Source: Zanthoxylum bungeanum
Taxonomy: Eukaryota; Streptophyta; Magnoliopsida; Sapindales; Rutaceae
NCBI GenBank assembly: GCA_019454045.1
Contig: SKCR01021401.1
Coordinates: 1 to 64,000 of the forward strand
Direction: 5' to 3'
DNA length: 64,000 nucleotides
In this document: positions 46,019 through 57,560 of the stretch, piece by piece
How positions within the stretch are numbered: the stretch's first letter is position 1
Layout: each line of letters opens with the position of its first letter
Position numbers and translations under genes: made by a program
The notes under the pieces: model-generated
The model's input: only the letters and a program-made list of their open reading frames with translations
Told to the model about the DNA's origin: nothing
Database searches by the model: none

Positions 46019-46580
46019 TCTGGAGATCCCTCCTCCCGGGCTCATCATCTCCACCCAAATCTACAACCCTTTTTTTCCTTTTGCTATCTCATCTCTCCTC
46101 TGACTTGGACTACCCTCCAATCTTTCATCGTTCATCTTTTATAAATTTCCAGTTTCTCCATCATGGCCTTCATGAAGGTCTGATTTGACTCCCTTTCCTT
46201 TCTCATGCTTTCTTCCATTCTCTTCATCCGCTCAGTTGTTAAACCTTTCGACGATCTATGGTTCCCGTCTCCTGCCACTGTCTTACTACGTCAAACATTT
46301 TTTGCTCTTTCCCCACAGACGACACCAACTGTTGACGGGTATTTTAGTTCCATGGGCAATTTCGGGATAATGCTCCCGGAACAATCTTCCTCCAACCTTG
46401 AATTTGTTTGGTTATGGGGGCCAAAGGAAAACTTAGCAGGAGAAAGAATCGAACACAAATTCGATAAAGGATTTACGTGGTACGATGGAATAGATCCAAC
46501 CTACGTCCACGAGAACAAAGTAGAGTACTGATTTTATAACTGAGTCGAGCTCGACCGACCTCTTTTTCAAAGGTGGCCAA
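46019..46580. other. Non-coding flank of element P
   Basis: Short overlapping open frames (for example 46205-46531) have no recognisable domain. The frame ends just before the P insertion point (aaggtggccaa). It may be the 3' part of the same unknown element as the tandem array. Confidence 0.35.
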
Positions 46581-48561
46581 TGTTAGTGTTCCTAGAACAT
46601 GCCAAGATCGTCTAAGAGTGATTCGTGTGTGAATTAATCAAAGGGAGTTGCAGAATACTCACATTGATCGGTTGAAGTTCAAAACTTTTTCATGGATGTT
46701 GAAGCTTCCAAGCCTTCTTTGATTGTTTCCAACACTTGGGTGAGTCTCCCTATCACCTTGTTAGACTCTTTAATGTGCTAGCATTGATGAATTTTGCAAC
46801 AAAATTCAAGAATAATAAGAGAGGAAGCTCGACATTTAGAGAAGAAGAGAGAGCATTTTAGGTTGTTGTGAATAGTAACCCATTACCACTTCTAAAGTTG
46901 ACTAATGTTTATATAAAGAGTTTGTGTGTTGAAATTGGCTTGAGTGTATCATAAGTAAAGCAAGCCTTAATTTTAATAAATCAAAGCCATAAAATAAGCC
47001 CAACCACTTCCATCAAATGTCCAACAAGTTGATGTATGTGAAGTGGGTCCAACCACTTTTAAATTCCAAATTTAAGTCGGCTAATCCAACACGCAACTTC
47101 ACTCGGGCACGGGTTCGTTTAATCCGATTAAACGAATTATCCGTCGCAACATAATTAAATCTAATTTAATTAAATAATAATGCCTAGCAAAATTATTACG
47201 AAAGTCGCTAACGAATTAATTCTAAATTAATTTGTTCGCTCGAATTAAAATCCAATTTCAATTCCGCTTTGAAATCCGATTTTATTTAATATATCCAATA
47301 TATTATTTTAGCCCAAATAAATAAATTAAATAGTAAAATCCAATTTTAACTATTAAATTTACTTTTCCGATTAATTCCAAATTAATCGCGTTCTCTCTCT
47401 TCTAGTTGAATTAATCCCAGATTAATTTTCTCTCTGTTAATTAATCCCAGATTAATTCTTTCCGTAATTAATCTCATATTAACTTTCACTCTCATAATTA
47501 ATCCCAGATTAAAATTGTTCGAGTCAAATGTCATCGGTGAATCTTTGGGAGGCGACCCAAGTTATCCCTGGATATGTTGGCAGTAAATACAGTCATCGGA
47601 CTATCCGAACACGTGCGTACCTGGTATCACGTTCCTATCGATTTAAAAAATATGGTTGGCTTCTAGTAAAACATCGTGCCTACCCAATTCTCCAGAAATA
47701 TTCTTCTACGGAATACAAGATCTTTGTCAGACGTAGTATACGTAGTATTGCGTATTACGATCCAATATCAGATGTCACATGTAAGGCCTGAGGCTGGAAT
47801 TGTGTTTGCCCCGTACAAAGCATATATCGGATCACTGACAACTAGTCTATATAATCGGATAATCATGACCTAGTCATATTATCCCGATGACAGCAGTACT
47901 TAAGAGTATCTGTTTCGTATTCCTGCGTGATCATCATCTCCATATGACTGAAGTGATACTTTCATCTTGACATCACACCCAATACACTATTATTCTCAGT
48001 ATACCTAGAAGAGGCGTACACAGAACCTGTTAAAGCCCCGGACGTCCAAAACCAAAGTATACTGATTGTCGCAAGTATTAACGATGCAAGTCTCAGGTTA
48101 AGACCAAATACACCTACCCTGATTCGGATTCCCATAGACATATAGTCATACTACCAATGGGATTCCAAGGAGTCTATCCAGAGCGAAGCTATTCCTGTAC
48201 CATCGGTAAATAGAACCTCATATCACACTTGCATAAGTATCCAATACTTAAATATATGAGAACTATGACATTACGCTTCCATAACATGCATAAGTGCAAT
48301 ACTAGCCTATTCCGCATTATCGATGTCCAGTCTCGATAATACTACGACTAGAGATATTTAATGATTAAACCTTTTGTGGATTAATATTGTCTCATATCTT
48401 ATTAATCTGGTACTAATCATATGAACTTTTATCATTTATATATCCAGGTAATCCAATTACAAATGATAAAAGAGCAATTTCCTTTATCACATAGTTAATT
48501 TTGTACAAAAACACCATGTCATTTACAAAATAGTGATGTTATGGGTCATAATTGTCTAACA
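46581..48561 (-). repeat. 3' LTR of element P
   Basis: 1981 bp. Contains a run of aattaatcccagatta repeats at 47405-47515 (about 6 units). The copy at 60037-61664 is collinear and slightly diverged. Short open frames in both copies are not genes. Confidence 0.88.
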
Positions 48562-48572
48562 ATCTCCCACTT

Positions 48573-51384
48573 AGCCTATAGCCAATCACTCAAGTTTCTG
48601 ACACTTGAACTATGTACAGGTCGCTCATGTTTATGCTGTGATATCACTTTCGTCAGCTGATTTACAAGGTTATCATCTGATGTGATTTATTTGATCATCA
48701 TATCACCACGATGTATGATCTCACGAATCAGATAAAACCGTCGAAGTATATACTTGGATTATTGATGAGACTGCGATTCCTTAGCCTGCGATGTAGCCTA
48801 GCGCAGCTGCTAACAGAACTACTCCTAATCCAATTATGAGTTTTATTAGATCCAAAATGCTTATTTTGCTGCCTCAGCTGCAGTAATGTATTCCGCTTTT
48901 GTTGAATTGGAAACAATATCTTGCTTGGAAGATTTCCAGCTCATTGTTCCGTTATTAAACTAAATATGTACCCTTATTGCAACTTACTATCATCTTTATT
49001 GGTTTGGAAACTTGCAACGGTGAACCAGTCACTTTAAGTTCTCCTCCTCCATAGCTTAAGAATGCATCTTTAGTTCTTCTAAGATACTCAAGGATGTTCT
49101 TTACTTCAATCCAGTGACTATCACTTGGATTTTCTTGATTGCGACTCCACATGCTCAAAGCATATGAGACACCAGGTCACGTATATATCTTTCAATGTAT
49201 GGGTTCTCGGAGAGTGCCAACACTTTTAGATCTATCCCAGTAGATCCTTATTCCTAGAATAAAGGTTGTCTCTCCCAAGTTTTTATGGAGAATTTTAATG
49301 AAAGCCAAGCTTTCACTGATTTTAATATGATAATGTTATTTCCAAGAAATAATACACCATCATCAATGTATAAGACATTCATTGTCAGTGCGCTCCCACC
49401 AACCTTCTTATATACACAAGAATCACATTCTATTGAATGAAACCATATACCATTATGATCTCATCAAAATGTTGGTTCCAAGAACACAATGCTTGCTTCA
49501 ATCCATAAATGGATCGAATTAACTTGCAAGCCTTGTTTTCATGTTTCGGCACGACAAAATCGTCAGGTTGTTGTATAAAACATCCTCCAAAAGGTTTCCG
49601 TTAAGGAAATCGATTTTGACGTCCATCTGCCATATTTCTTAATCGAAATATGTAGTAATAGCAAGCATTATCCGAATGGATTTAATCATGGCAACAGGTA
49701 AAAGGTTTCGTCGTAATCGACACCATGTTGATGACGATACCCTTTCGCTACATGCCTAGCTTTGTACGTTTTTATGTTGCCATCCATGTTTGTCTTCACC
49801 ATGAAGACCCATTTGCTACCAATAGGCACAATGCCTTATGGTACATCAACCAATGTCCAAACTTGGTTGCTATACATGGAATCCATTTCGGACTTCATGG
49901 CACTTTACCATATAGTAGAGTCGATACCTTGTATCGCTACCTCATACGTAGCCAGCTCATTATCCTCAATAAGATTAATATCTTTATGAGGTGAGATCAA
50001 CCCATACCTCTAAGGTTATTTTCTAACTCTCTCCAACCTACGTCGTTCTTGTGTATTAGAAGATTTTGGAACAGTCTCATCCCTGATGACCTATTTGTGT
50101 TTCGTTAAGGATCAGTGCCAGGAACAATATTACTCTGATTTTCATTGAGTTTTACTTTCCTCCCACTTACCACTGCATTTAGGTATTCCTCTTAGGAAAA
50201 CCGCATGGAGAGCAACAAATATCTTTGTTCTCTTGTGAGTTGTGGAATTAGTTTCCTTAGGATAACCAATTACATAATGGGCACTTATCCGATTTGGGAT
50301 GTAGTTTGGTATCATCTAAACATATACCCAACATTCCCAAATCTTCAAGAATGAGAAATCCGATTTTTTCTTGTCCATATTTCATATGGAGTCTGTCCAA
50401 CAGACTTTTCATGGAACCTTATTCAAAATAAGTATTGTACTATTTAATGCGTATCTCATGAAGGAAATTGGTAGCTCATAGTGACTCATCATTGACCTTA
50501 CTATGTCCAACAAGGTTCGATTTGTCCGTTCGGACACACCACTCTATTGAGGTGTTCCGGGAGGAGTCCACTGTGAAATAATACTATACTCTTTCAAGTA
50601 ATCAAGAAACTTATTGCTTAAGTATTTTTTACCACGGTCCGACCGTAATGTTTTAATACTTTTGTTAGTCTGTTTTTCTTCTTCATGTCGAAACTCATTG
50701 ATTATATCAAAAGTTTTCGACTTGTGTTTCAGAAGATACACATAACCATAACGCGATGCAATATCCGTAAAGGTTACGAAGTACTCATAACCACCTCTAG
50801 CCTAGCTAGACATGGGCCCACTTACGTCACCATGAACGAGGGCTAACAGCTCGGTGGCACGTACACCTTTACCATTAAAAGGCGTTTTAAGCATTTTGCC
50901 TAATAAACTAGATTCACAGATGTCATTTGAATTAGGATCAAATCTGTCCAAGTATCCACTCTTCGAAAGTGTGGATATACGAGTCTTGTTAATGTGTCTC
51001 AGACAATAATGTCACAAATAAGTCTCATTTGATTAATTCAGTTGAGCCATTTGTTTGTCATGTTATATGTTTGAGATTTGTTTATATTCAAAATATAAGT
51101 ACTGTTATTCACATCTAATGTGTATATCTCAATATCTTTTTTATAAACAAAACACCTAGTGTCTGGAACATAAAGGTATATCCGCAATGGGTTAAACTAG
51201 ATATAGAGATAATGTTTCTAGTCAAACTAGGAACATTATAACACTTTCCTAATTTAATACATGCCCAAAGGGTAGTTCTAAAATATAGGTTCCCACAACC
51301 AAAACAGCGACTCTCGTCCCGTTTCTGACTCACAAGTTAATCTCATTTGAAGCCAGTCTCCTGCTAATCAGTAGATCCCACACG
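48573..51384 (-). pseudogene. Copia pol of element P (integrase, RT, RNase H remnants)
   Basis: Right to left. 51115-51333 carries CYNVPSLTRNIISISSL (GAG-pre-integrase). 50544-50741 carries FRHEEEKQTNKSIKTLRSDRGKKYLSNKFLDYLKEYSIISQWTPPGTPQ, the integrase core with its Asp and Glu region. RT follows across 49400-50040 in broken frames. 48955-49158 carries SHWIEVKNILEYLRRTKDAFLSYGG, the RT/RNase H junction. RNase H follows to about 48580. Numerous stops and frameshifts. Confidence 0.85.
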
Positions 51385-51389
51385 TCAGT

Positions 51390-52833
51390 TGATAAGTGTG
51401 GTTTATACCCACTTATTACGGCATTTTCAGCTTATTTTTTTGTTATAATTCGAGATATTTAAATATCTTTTATAGTTTATTTCATGTTTTATTTGTAGGA
51501 GCATTAATACATGGATCTGGGAACAATTGCACGTGTTTTGGGAACTTCCGGGAACATAGGACGAGCAGAGGAGCATTGGCTCCATGATACAAGCATCAGG
51601 CGCCACGGCACCCAAAATCCCATACAAAACCCAGAGATTCAGGCGCCATGGCGCCATTAATGGCAACAACATTGGCGCCATGGCGCCCCATAGAATGAAG
51701 ATTAAGGCGCCAAGGCGCCAATGAAGAATGCCAGGCGCCTTGGCGCCTCCCAAACTGCATTACCTCATACAATTTCCAGAGGTTTAAGCACTGTGGCGCC
51801 TCACTAATAGAGCCATGACACCACTTATTGGAGTTGTGGCGCTGCAGGAAGAATCTGTGCGCTCCAGGAATATAATTTTAGGGTTTTCAATAATCCTAAT
51901 GACACCCAAAGACTCATAGCCTCTATTATAAATAGAACAGGTCATCCAATACTCAAGGGGAGGCTAATACACTGCACAAAACACCAAAACACATATTTTT
52001 AGAGATCCAAGGAGGAGGATTGAAGAGCAACAAGAGGAAATTAAGGCGGTGACGTCCGAGGAGGAAGAGATTCAATTCGGGTTTTATCTTCTTGTTTCTT
52101 TCTTAGAACTCTAATGATTTCCATTACATTCATGATTTTTTTATCATTGTATTTATCTTCTGTCATGAATTAAATCCTTAATTTTGGAGAATGATGTAAT
52201 CTATGCTTGAACCTTGTAATTGTTTGTCGATTTTGTTATGAAGTTTTATTGATTTATTTATATTCTTTTGAGTTTAATGCTTATTGATTGTTGGCCACAA
52301 TTTGAGATGATGGATGTTTAGAATCTATCACTCGAGAGAGTGGATTTTGAATAGATCTAGAGAATATAGCCTAGGGTTTATAGAGTTTGAGAGAATATGT
52401 AGCCCTTTGAAGTCGTTAACATAGAATCACAAAGCGTAATGAGTTGTTAACTATTAGATTTTTATAGAGATATCGAAGTCTATAGTTGATGATATTTTCA
52501 CTCGGAACTCGAGAGAGGGAGTGGGTATTTTAGGAGTCTTGACTTATAAACAATTTAAATAAACAAGGATTAATTGGCATGACAAATACATAGGAGACAG
52601 CTAGGTGAAATCAGGATCCAGAATCTCTATCATATTAGTTCCTCATATTTTATTGTTTTTATATTTATTTATTTAATTACATCTTTATTAATTATCGTCT
52701 AAATAAAGTTAGGATTATCAATTGTAGTACTTAGTGCGAGTTAACGCAATCCCTGTGGGTTCGATACTCTTTCACAGATTTATACTAAAACTGGACACCG
52801 TACACTTGCGGTACGATATAAAATATCACAACA
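51390..52833 (+). repeat. 5' LTR of element S with GGCGCC palindrome array
   Basis: 1444 bp. Four GGCGCC-NN-GGCGCC palindromes at 51642, 51674, 51706 and 51734 (spacing 32, 32, 28) and a decayed one at 51598 lie 180-330 bp upstream of TATAAATA at 51927-51934. Confidence 0.9.
51598..51934 (+). promoter_or_regulatory. Predicted promoter of element S
   Basis: TATAAATAG at 51927 with the palindrome array upstream. The 3' LTR has TATA at 56016 and the same array at 55696-55840 with several G-to-A or C-to-T changes in the palindromes. Confidence 0.55.
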
Positions 52834-53053
52834 AGTTTTTGGCACCGTTGCCGGGGATTGTTTGTTTAATTCACATTAATACTACTACCAAGTAATCTTA
52901 GCTTTAATTTAGAATTTTATTTTTATTTTTATTTTATTTTCTTTATTTCCTTTATTTTTGTCTTAAATTTTATTTTTATTTTTATTTCTTATTATTTTAT
53001 TTTATTTTATTTGTTTTATTTTTTTTCGTACGAGGTGAGTTTGAAAAGAAGTA

Positions 53054-53800
53054 ATGGCAGATCCTGTTAGTGCACTGATAGCTCAAGTATCGTCCCTCAT
53101 GACTCATCTGGTAGTATTGACAAATCAAATGGGCCAACCGTCTATTGAAGTTGTTTCTGCTAATGGAATGCTTTTACCCAACAGAGGAGCAGGATTTGAA
53201 CAAGTACAGTATGTGAACAATTAGAATTTCAACAACTATAGAGGCAGTCCTATGCCTTTTTATTATCATCCGAATTTTTCATATGCTGATATGGAAAATA
53301 TTTTGCAACCTCCTCATGGCTTCAATTATCCAAGAGCTGAGCAGAAACCTTCCTTAGAAGACCTCATGAGCATGTTTTTAGCTACAGCTTCAGAGAGGTT
53401 TGAGAGGAATGAGTCAAGGCTGGATAACTTCGAAACACGAATGGGCAATATAGAGGCAAATATGAAAACTTTAGAAGCGCAAATTGGGTTGCTTGTTTCT
53501 TCCATGGCCAATCAACAGACATGGGTGTTTCCGAGTGATATTGAAGTCAACCCCAATGAGCAATGTCAAATTATAACCTGTAGGAGCGAAAAAGAGTTTA
53601 AAGACACCTCTCAGGACTTAGGCAGTAAAGAAAATGAAATGGTATTTCAGGAGGAAACAGTTATAGAAGAAGAGAACAAAGGTGAATTGATAATGAGAGG
53701 TCAAAATGAACAAGTCACCTTCAGTGTTTTCAGAGCCATGCCGAGCCCTCAAGGTGATGCAGAATGTCACAGGATAAATACAGTAGAAAAGGAGTTGTAA
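53054..53800 (+). pseudogene. Athila-type gag C-terminal remnant of element S
   Basis: The frame begins ATG GCA GAT CCT at 53054 and is interrupted once by TAG at 53222-53224. It stays open from there to TAA at 53798-53800. The second part reads NNYRGSPMPFYYHPNFSYAD, then SERFERNESRLDNFETRMGNIEANMKTLEAQIGLL (a predicted coiled coil) and FPSDIEVNPNEQCQIITCRSEKEF, the region before protease in Athila Gag-Pol (usual wording ...NPKEQCKAITLRSGK). The capsid and zinc knuckle parts are absent. It is likely a relic, although only one stop spoils it. Confidence 0.75.
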
Positions 53801-54165
53801 ACACGCAGGGTGAATCATTTCAGCAACCTATGAGCATAATACAACCATGCATAAATGAAGATTCTATGCAGCTAACCTGAAACCACTCCACAAGCACCGT
53901 AAAAAGAGGAAAAAAAAGGCCAGTGCTCACTTGGAGATGATCCCTGGAAGGTTAAAAAGGAAGTCAAGCCAATTTTGCCGAATGTGCAGTCCAGAATTTC
54001 CAACTGGGGGACAATATACATATTCTGGAGGACCATCTATGGATAAATCACCATAGCCTGCCAAGCTGTCTTTTTCGTGTCACAAGAACCGGTGGATACC
54101 AAAAAAATAAAGCAGGTGAGATTACCCGGTTCACTACGTTTAAGCCACCATAACCATTTGGGTGG

Positions 54166-54216
54166 TTGCGTCTGGCTGAAGACGTTAAACTTAGCGCTAG
54201 CGGGGAGGCAACCCTT
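54166..54216 (+). other. Conserved GTCTGGCTGAAGACG...GGAGGCAACCC block in S
   Basis: Counterpart of 36983-37030 in N, with tagcgctagcggggaggcaaccc intact. Confidence 0.7.
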
Positions 54217-55271
54217 GCATTTATTTTATAATTATTTTCTTTATTTTTAATTTTTATTTTATTATGTGCTATTTATTAAATTGTATGTTATTTATGCAGG
54301 TATCACGAGACACACAACGCCCGCGCAACCAATTCTAACTAGCAAGAGTCTGATCAATTCCAGGCACGGTAGTGTTGTTCCTCACTCTTGCTTTTGATAT
54401 TTATCTTACATTGAGGACAATACAAATTTAAGTTTGGGGTGTGTGTATGTTGTTTACTTGCTATTTAGTTGTTTAAATTTATTGAAAAAAAATTTGTTTT
54501 AGTCTTTGATAGTAAAGCATAAATCCTGTGATGATATTGTTTGTTTATGAGTGAAATTTTAGAAACGATAAGTGCCCAATTTACTTTTATATGATGCCTT
54601 GAATAACTGATCTATGTTAGACTCATAAGCACTAAAAACAGGTTTTTAGCAGTAAAACTTAAGTAGTTCACAAGGTGACTACTTGAAGAAATTGCATGTC
54701 GATGAATGACCGTTTGCTTAGATATCTATCTTGATTTGCTAGTGTTATGAAGTATGGTATAGCTAAAAAGAAAAATGTCTCTAAAGAAAGAAAATAAACC
54801 ACCTATAACCGATAAGCGTGAAGCTACCCATGGGCGAGTATTAGGACCACCATGAGGAGAAATGCTACCTTAAAGGGTAGGTGAGTTGAAAGAAAAAAAT
54901 TTTGAGTGCAAAATGAGAAAAGCAAAAAGAGACAATAAAAGAAAAAAAAATCCATACCATACTGAGCACGAAATAAAGCAATTATAGAGCATAATTGAGA
55001 TATCTAGGTTGGTTTGACCCATCGATTCTAATTTTTAAACGAAATCATTGAGTTGGTTTACTTATGAGTCGAGCTGTGAATGAACCTTTACACACACACA
55101 CTGTGAGTCTAGCTTAGATGATTTACTCAAGAATTTAGATTCGAGTTGCAATTGTGTACTTTGAAGGTTCTATAATTTCATTTATAAGCTTTCTTTGAGG
55201 ATAAATTTATGCGTAACTATCGGGACTATATTTTGTTATTTTTATATTTTTGCATGATTGTGTGTGAATGA
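54217..55271 (+). other. 3' non-coding region of element S
   Basis: AT-rich, without an open frame. Contains attgaggacaatac-aatttaagtttggggtgtg near 54413, which resembles a second polypurine-like tract inside the element. Confidence 0.5.
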
Positions 55272-55399
55272 CGTTTGTGGGTATCGTCATTGTAAGCCCT
55301 CACGAGACTATAACTCGTCCACTAGGGCCGCCTAGGGGTTTAAAGGCTTGTTGCATACGCTAAATGCAACCGTGATCCCTACGAAAGTGGCTTAGTTAA
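55272..55399 (+). other. Conserved non-coding block, copy in element S
   Basis: From gtttgtgggtatcgtcattg to gaaagtggcttagtta. It differs from the N copy at scattered positions only, while the LTRs of S and N do not align outside the first few bases. Confidence 0.85.
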
Positions 55400-55448
55400 T
55401 TTAGTTATTTTTAATTAATTATTTGAATTTAGTTTTTATTTGTATCTT

Positions 55449-55486
55449 TTGCTCGGGACTAGCAAAACCTTAAGTTTGGGGGTGTT
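55449..55486 (+). promoter_or_regulatory. Hairpin and polypurine tract before the 3' LTR of S
   Basis: TTTTGCT-cgggact-AGCAAAA stem-loop, then ttAAGTTTGGGGGTGtt abutting the LTR. Confidence 0.75.
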
Positions 55487-56921
55487 TGATAAGTGTAGTT
55501 TATACCCACTTATTACGGCATTTTCAGCTTATTATTTTGTTATAATTCGAGATATTTAAATTTATTTTATAGTTTATTTCATGTTTTATTTGTAGGAGCA
55601 TTAATACATGGATCTGGGAACAATTGCACGTGTTTTGGGAACTTCCGGGAACATAGGACGAGCACATGAGCATTGTCACCATGATACAAGCATCAGGTGC
55701 CATGGCACCCAAAATCCTATACAAAACCCATAGAGTCAGGCGCCATTAATGGCAACAACATTTGCGCCATGGCGCCCCATAGAATGAAGATTAAGGCGCC
55801 AAGGCCCCAATGAAGAATGCCAGGCGCCTTGACGCCTCCCAAGCTGCATTACCTCATACAATTTCCAGAGGTTCAAGCGCTGTGACGCCTCACTAATAGA
55901 GCCATGGCGCCACTTATTGGAGTTGAGGCGCTGCGGGAAGAATATGCGCGCTCCAGGAATATAATTTTAGGGTTTTCAATAATCCTAATGACACCCAAAG
56001 ACTCATAGCCTCTATTATAAATAGAACAGGTCGTCCAATACTCAAGGGGAGGCTAATACACTGCACAAAACACCAAAACACATATTTTTAGAGATCCAAA
56101 GAGGAGGATTGAAGAGCAACAAGAGGAAATTAAGGCGGTGACGTCCGAGGAGGAAGAGATTCAATTCGGGTTTTATATTCTTGTTTCTTTCTTAGAACTC
56201 TAATGATTTCCATTACATTCATGATTTGTTTATCATTGTATTTATCTTCTGTCATGAATTAACTCCTTAATTTTGGCAAATGATGTAATCTATGCTTGAA
56301 CCTTGTAATTGTTGGTCGATTTTGTTATGAAGTTTTATTGATTTATTTATATTCTTTTGAGTTTAATGCTTATTGATTGTTGGCCACAATTTGAGATGAT
56401 GAATGTTTAGAATCTATCACTCGAGAGAGTGGATTTTGAATAGATCTAGAGAATATAGCCTAGGGTTTATAGAGTTTGAGAGAATCTGTAGTCCTTTAAA
56501 GTCGTTAACATAGAATCACAAAGCATAATGAGTTGTTAACTATTAGATTTTTATAGAGCTATCGAAGTCTATAGTTGATGATATTTCACTCGACACTCGA
56601 GAGAGGGAGTGGATATTTTATGAGTCTTGACTTATAAACAATATAACTGAACAAAGATTAATTGGCATGACAAATATATAGGAGACAGCTAGGTGAAATC
56701 AGGATCCAGATTCTCTATCGTATTAGTTCCTCATATTTTATTGTTTTTATATTTATTTATTTAATTACATCTTTATTAATTATCGTCTAAATAAAGTTAG
56801 GATTATCAATTGTAGTACTTAGTGCGAGTTAACGCAATCCCTGTGGGTTCGACATTTTTTCACAGATTTATACTAAAACTTGACACCTTACACTTGCGGT
56901 ATGATATAAAATATCACAACA
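55487..56921 (+). repeat. 3' LTR of element S
   Basis: 1435 bp, collinear with the 5' LTR. Its palindrome array is shortened by about 14 bp near 55740 and carries more transitions than flanking LTR sequence. Confidence 0.9.
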
Positions 56922-56929
56922 TCAGTATA

Positions 56930-57560
56930 TATGTATGTACCACATTCAGTATCAAAAATCCAATTGTTAAAACCAGTAGTGGGCATATTTATAAAAAACA
57001 TACCTGAAGTCGGAGCCTTGCCCGTTTTCACTTTCTTCATGTCTGACTTGTCCATACGGCAGTCACGCTTCTAGTGACCCCGTTTGCTACAGTTTTCGGC
57101 AGACATATTGGGATATGTCATTTGTCTTCCTATAAGATAGTGATGATTTTGCCTTTGCCATTTTATTCACACCCCCAGAAGCCTTTAGCCAAGCCTTGGC
57201 CTTCTGGGATGTCGAAGTAAGATGTGCCTTGCGCTTCTTGCCCTTTTGGAAGCTCTGGCTCTGCTTCCTTGAGCATAGCCATTAACTCTCCAAGAGTTTT
57301 CTCTTGGTTCAAGATGAACCCGCCCCAGCTTTCGGGCAGAGACTGTAAGATCAAATTTATGGAAGTCTTGGCCGCATAAGTAATGCTCAGCTAACCTAGC
57401 TGTTCGATGTCATCAATCATTTGCGACACCTAGTGCTCGACAGATGTACCCTCTGACATACGCGAGCTAAAGAGCTTCCTTTACAATTCATACTTCTAAG
57501 ATCTAAGGTTAGATCTGTGAAGATCCTTCAATTTCAAAATCATGGTATAAGGATCTAATC
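56930..57560 (-). pseudogene. Copia gag remnant of element P
   Basis: 57163-57354 encodes MILQSLPESWGGFILNQEKTLGELMAMLKEAE, typical of copia Gag. Leftward, a zinc-knuckle-like NCSKRGH-stop-KRDC follows in the same area (57060-57105). To the right, LTMILKLKDLHRSNL continues in broken frames. It is separated from pol of P by element S. Confidence 0.8.

Larger units (their letters stand above)
51390..56921 (+). mobile_element. Element S: gag-only Athila-like LTR retrotransposon
   Basis: Inserted in P with duplication TCAGT (51385-51389 and 56922-56926). LTRs 51390-52833 and 55487-56921 start TGATAAGTGT and end ATCACAACA. PBS TGGCACCGTTGCCGGGG at 52840, one mismatch to tRNA-Asp. Only a gag remnant is encoded. 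The 3' non-coding part carries the same conserved blocks as N, then AAGTTTGGGGGTG as polypurine tract. Confidence 0.93.

Noticed and set aside
47528..47873. Open frames repeated at 61071-61329
   Set aside because: Both lie inside the two LTRs of element P upstream of any coding region. No domain.
52840..52856. Possible tRNA gene fragment at the GCCGTTGCCGGGG sites (also 35591)
   Set aside because: Only 17-18 nt match tRNA-Asp, and they lie in the exact position of a primer-binding site.
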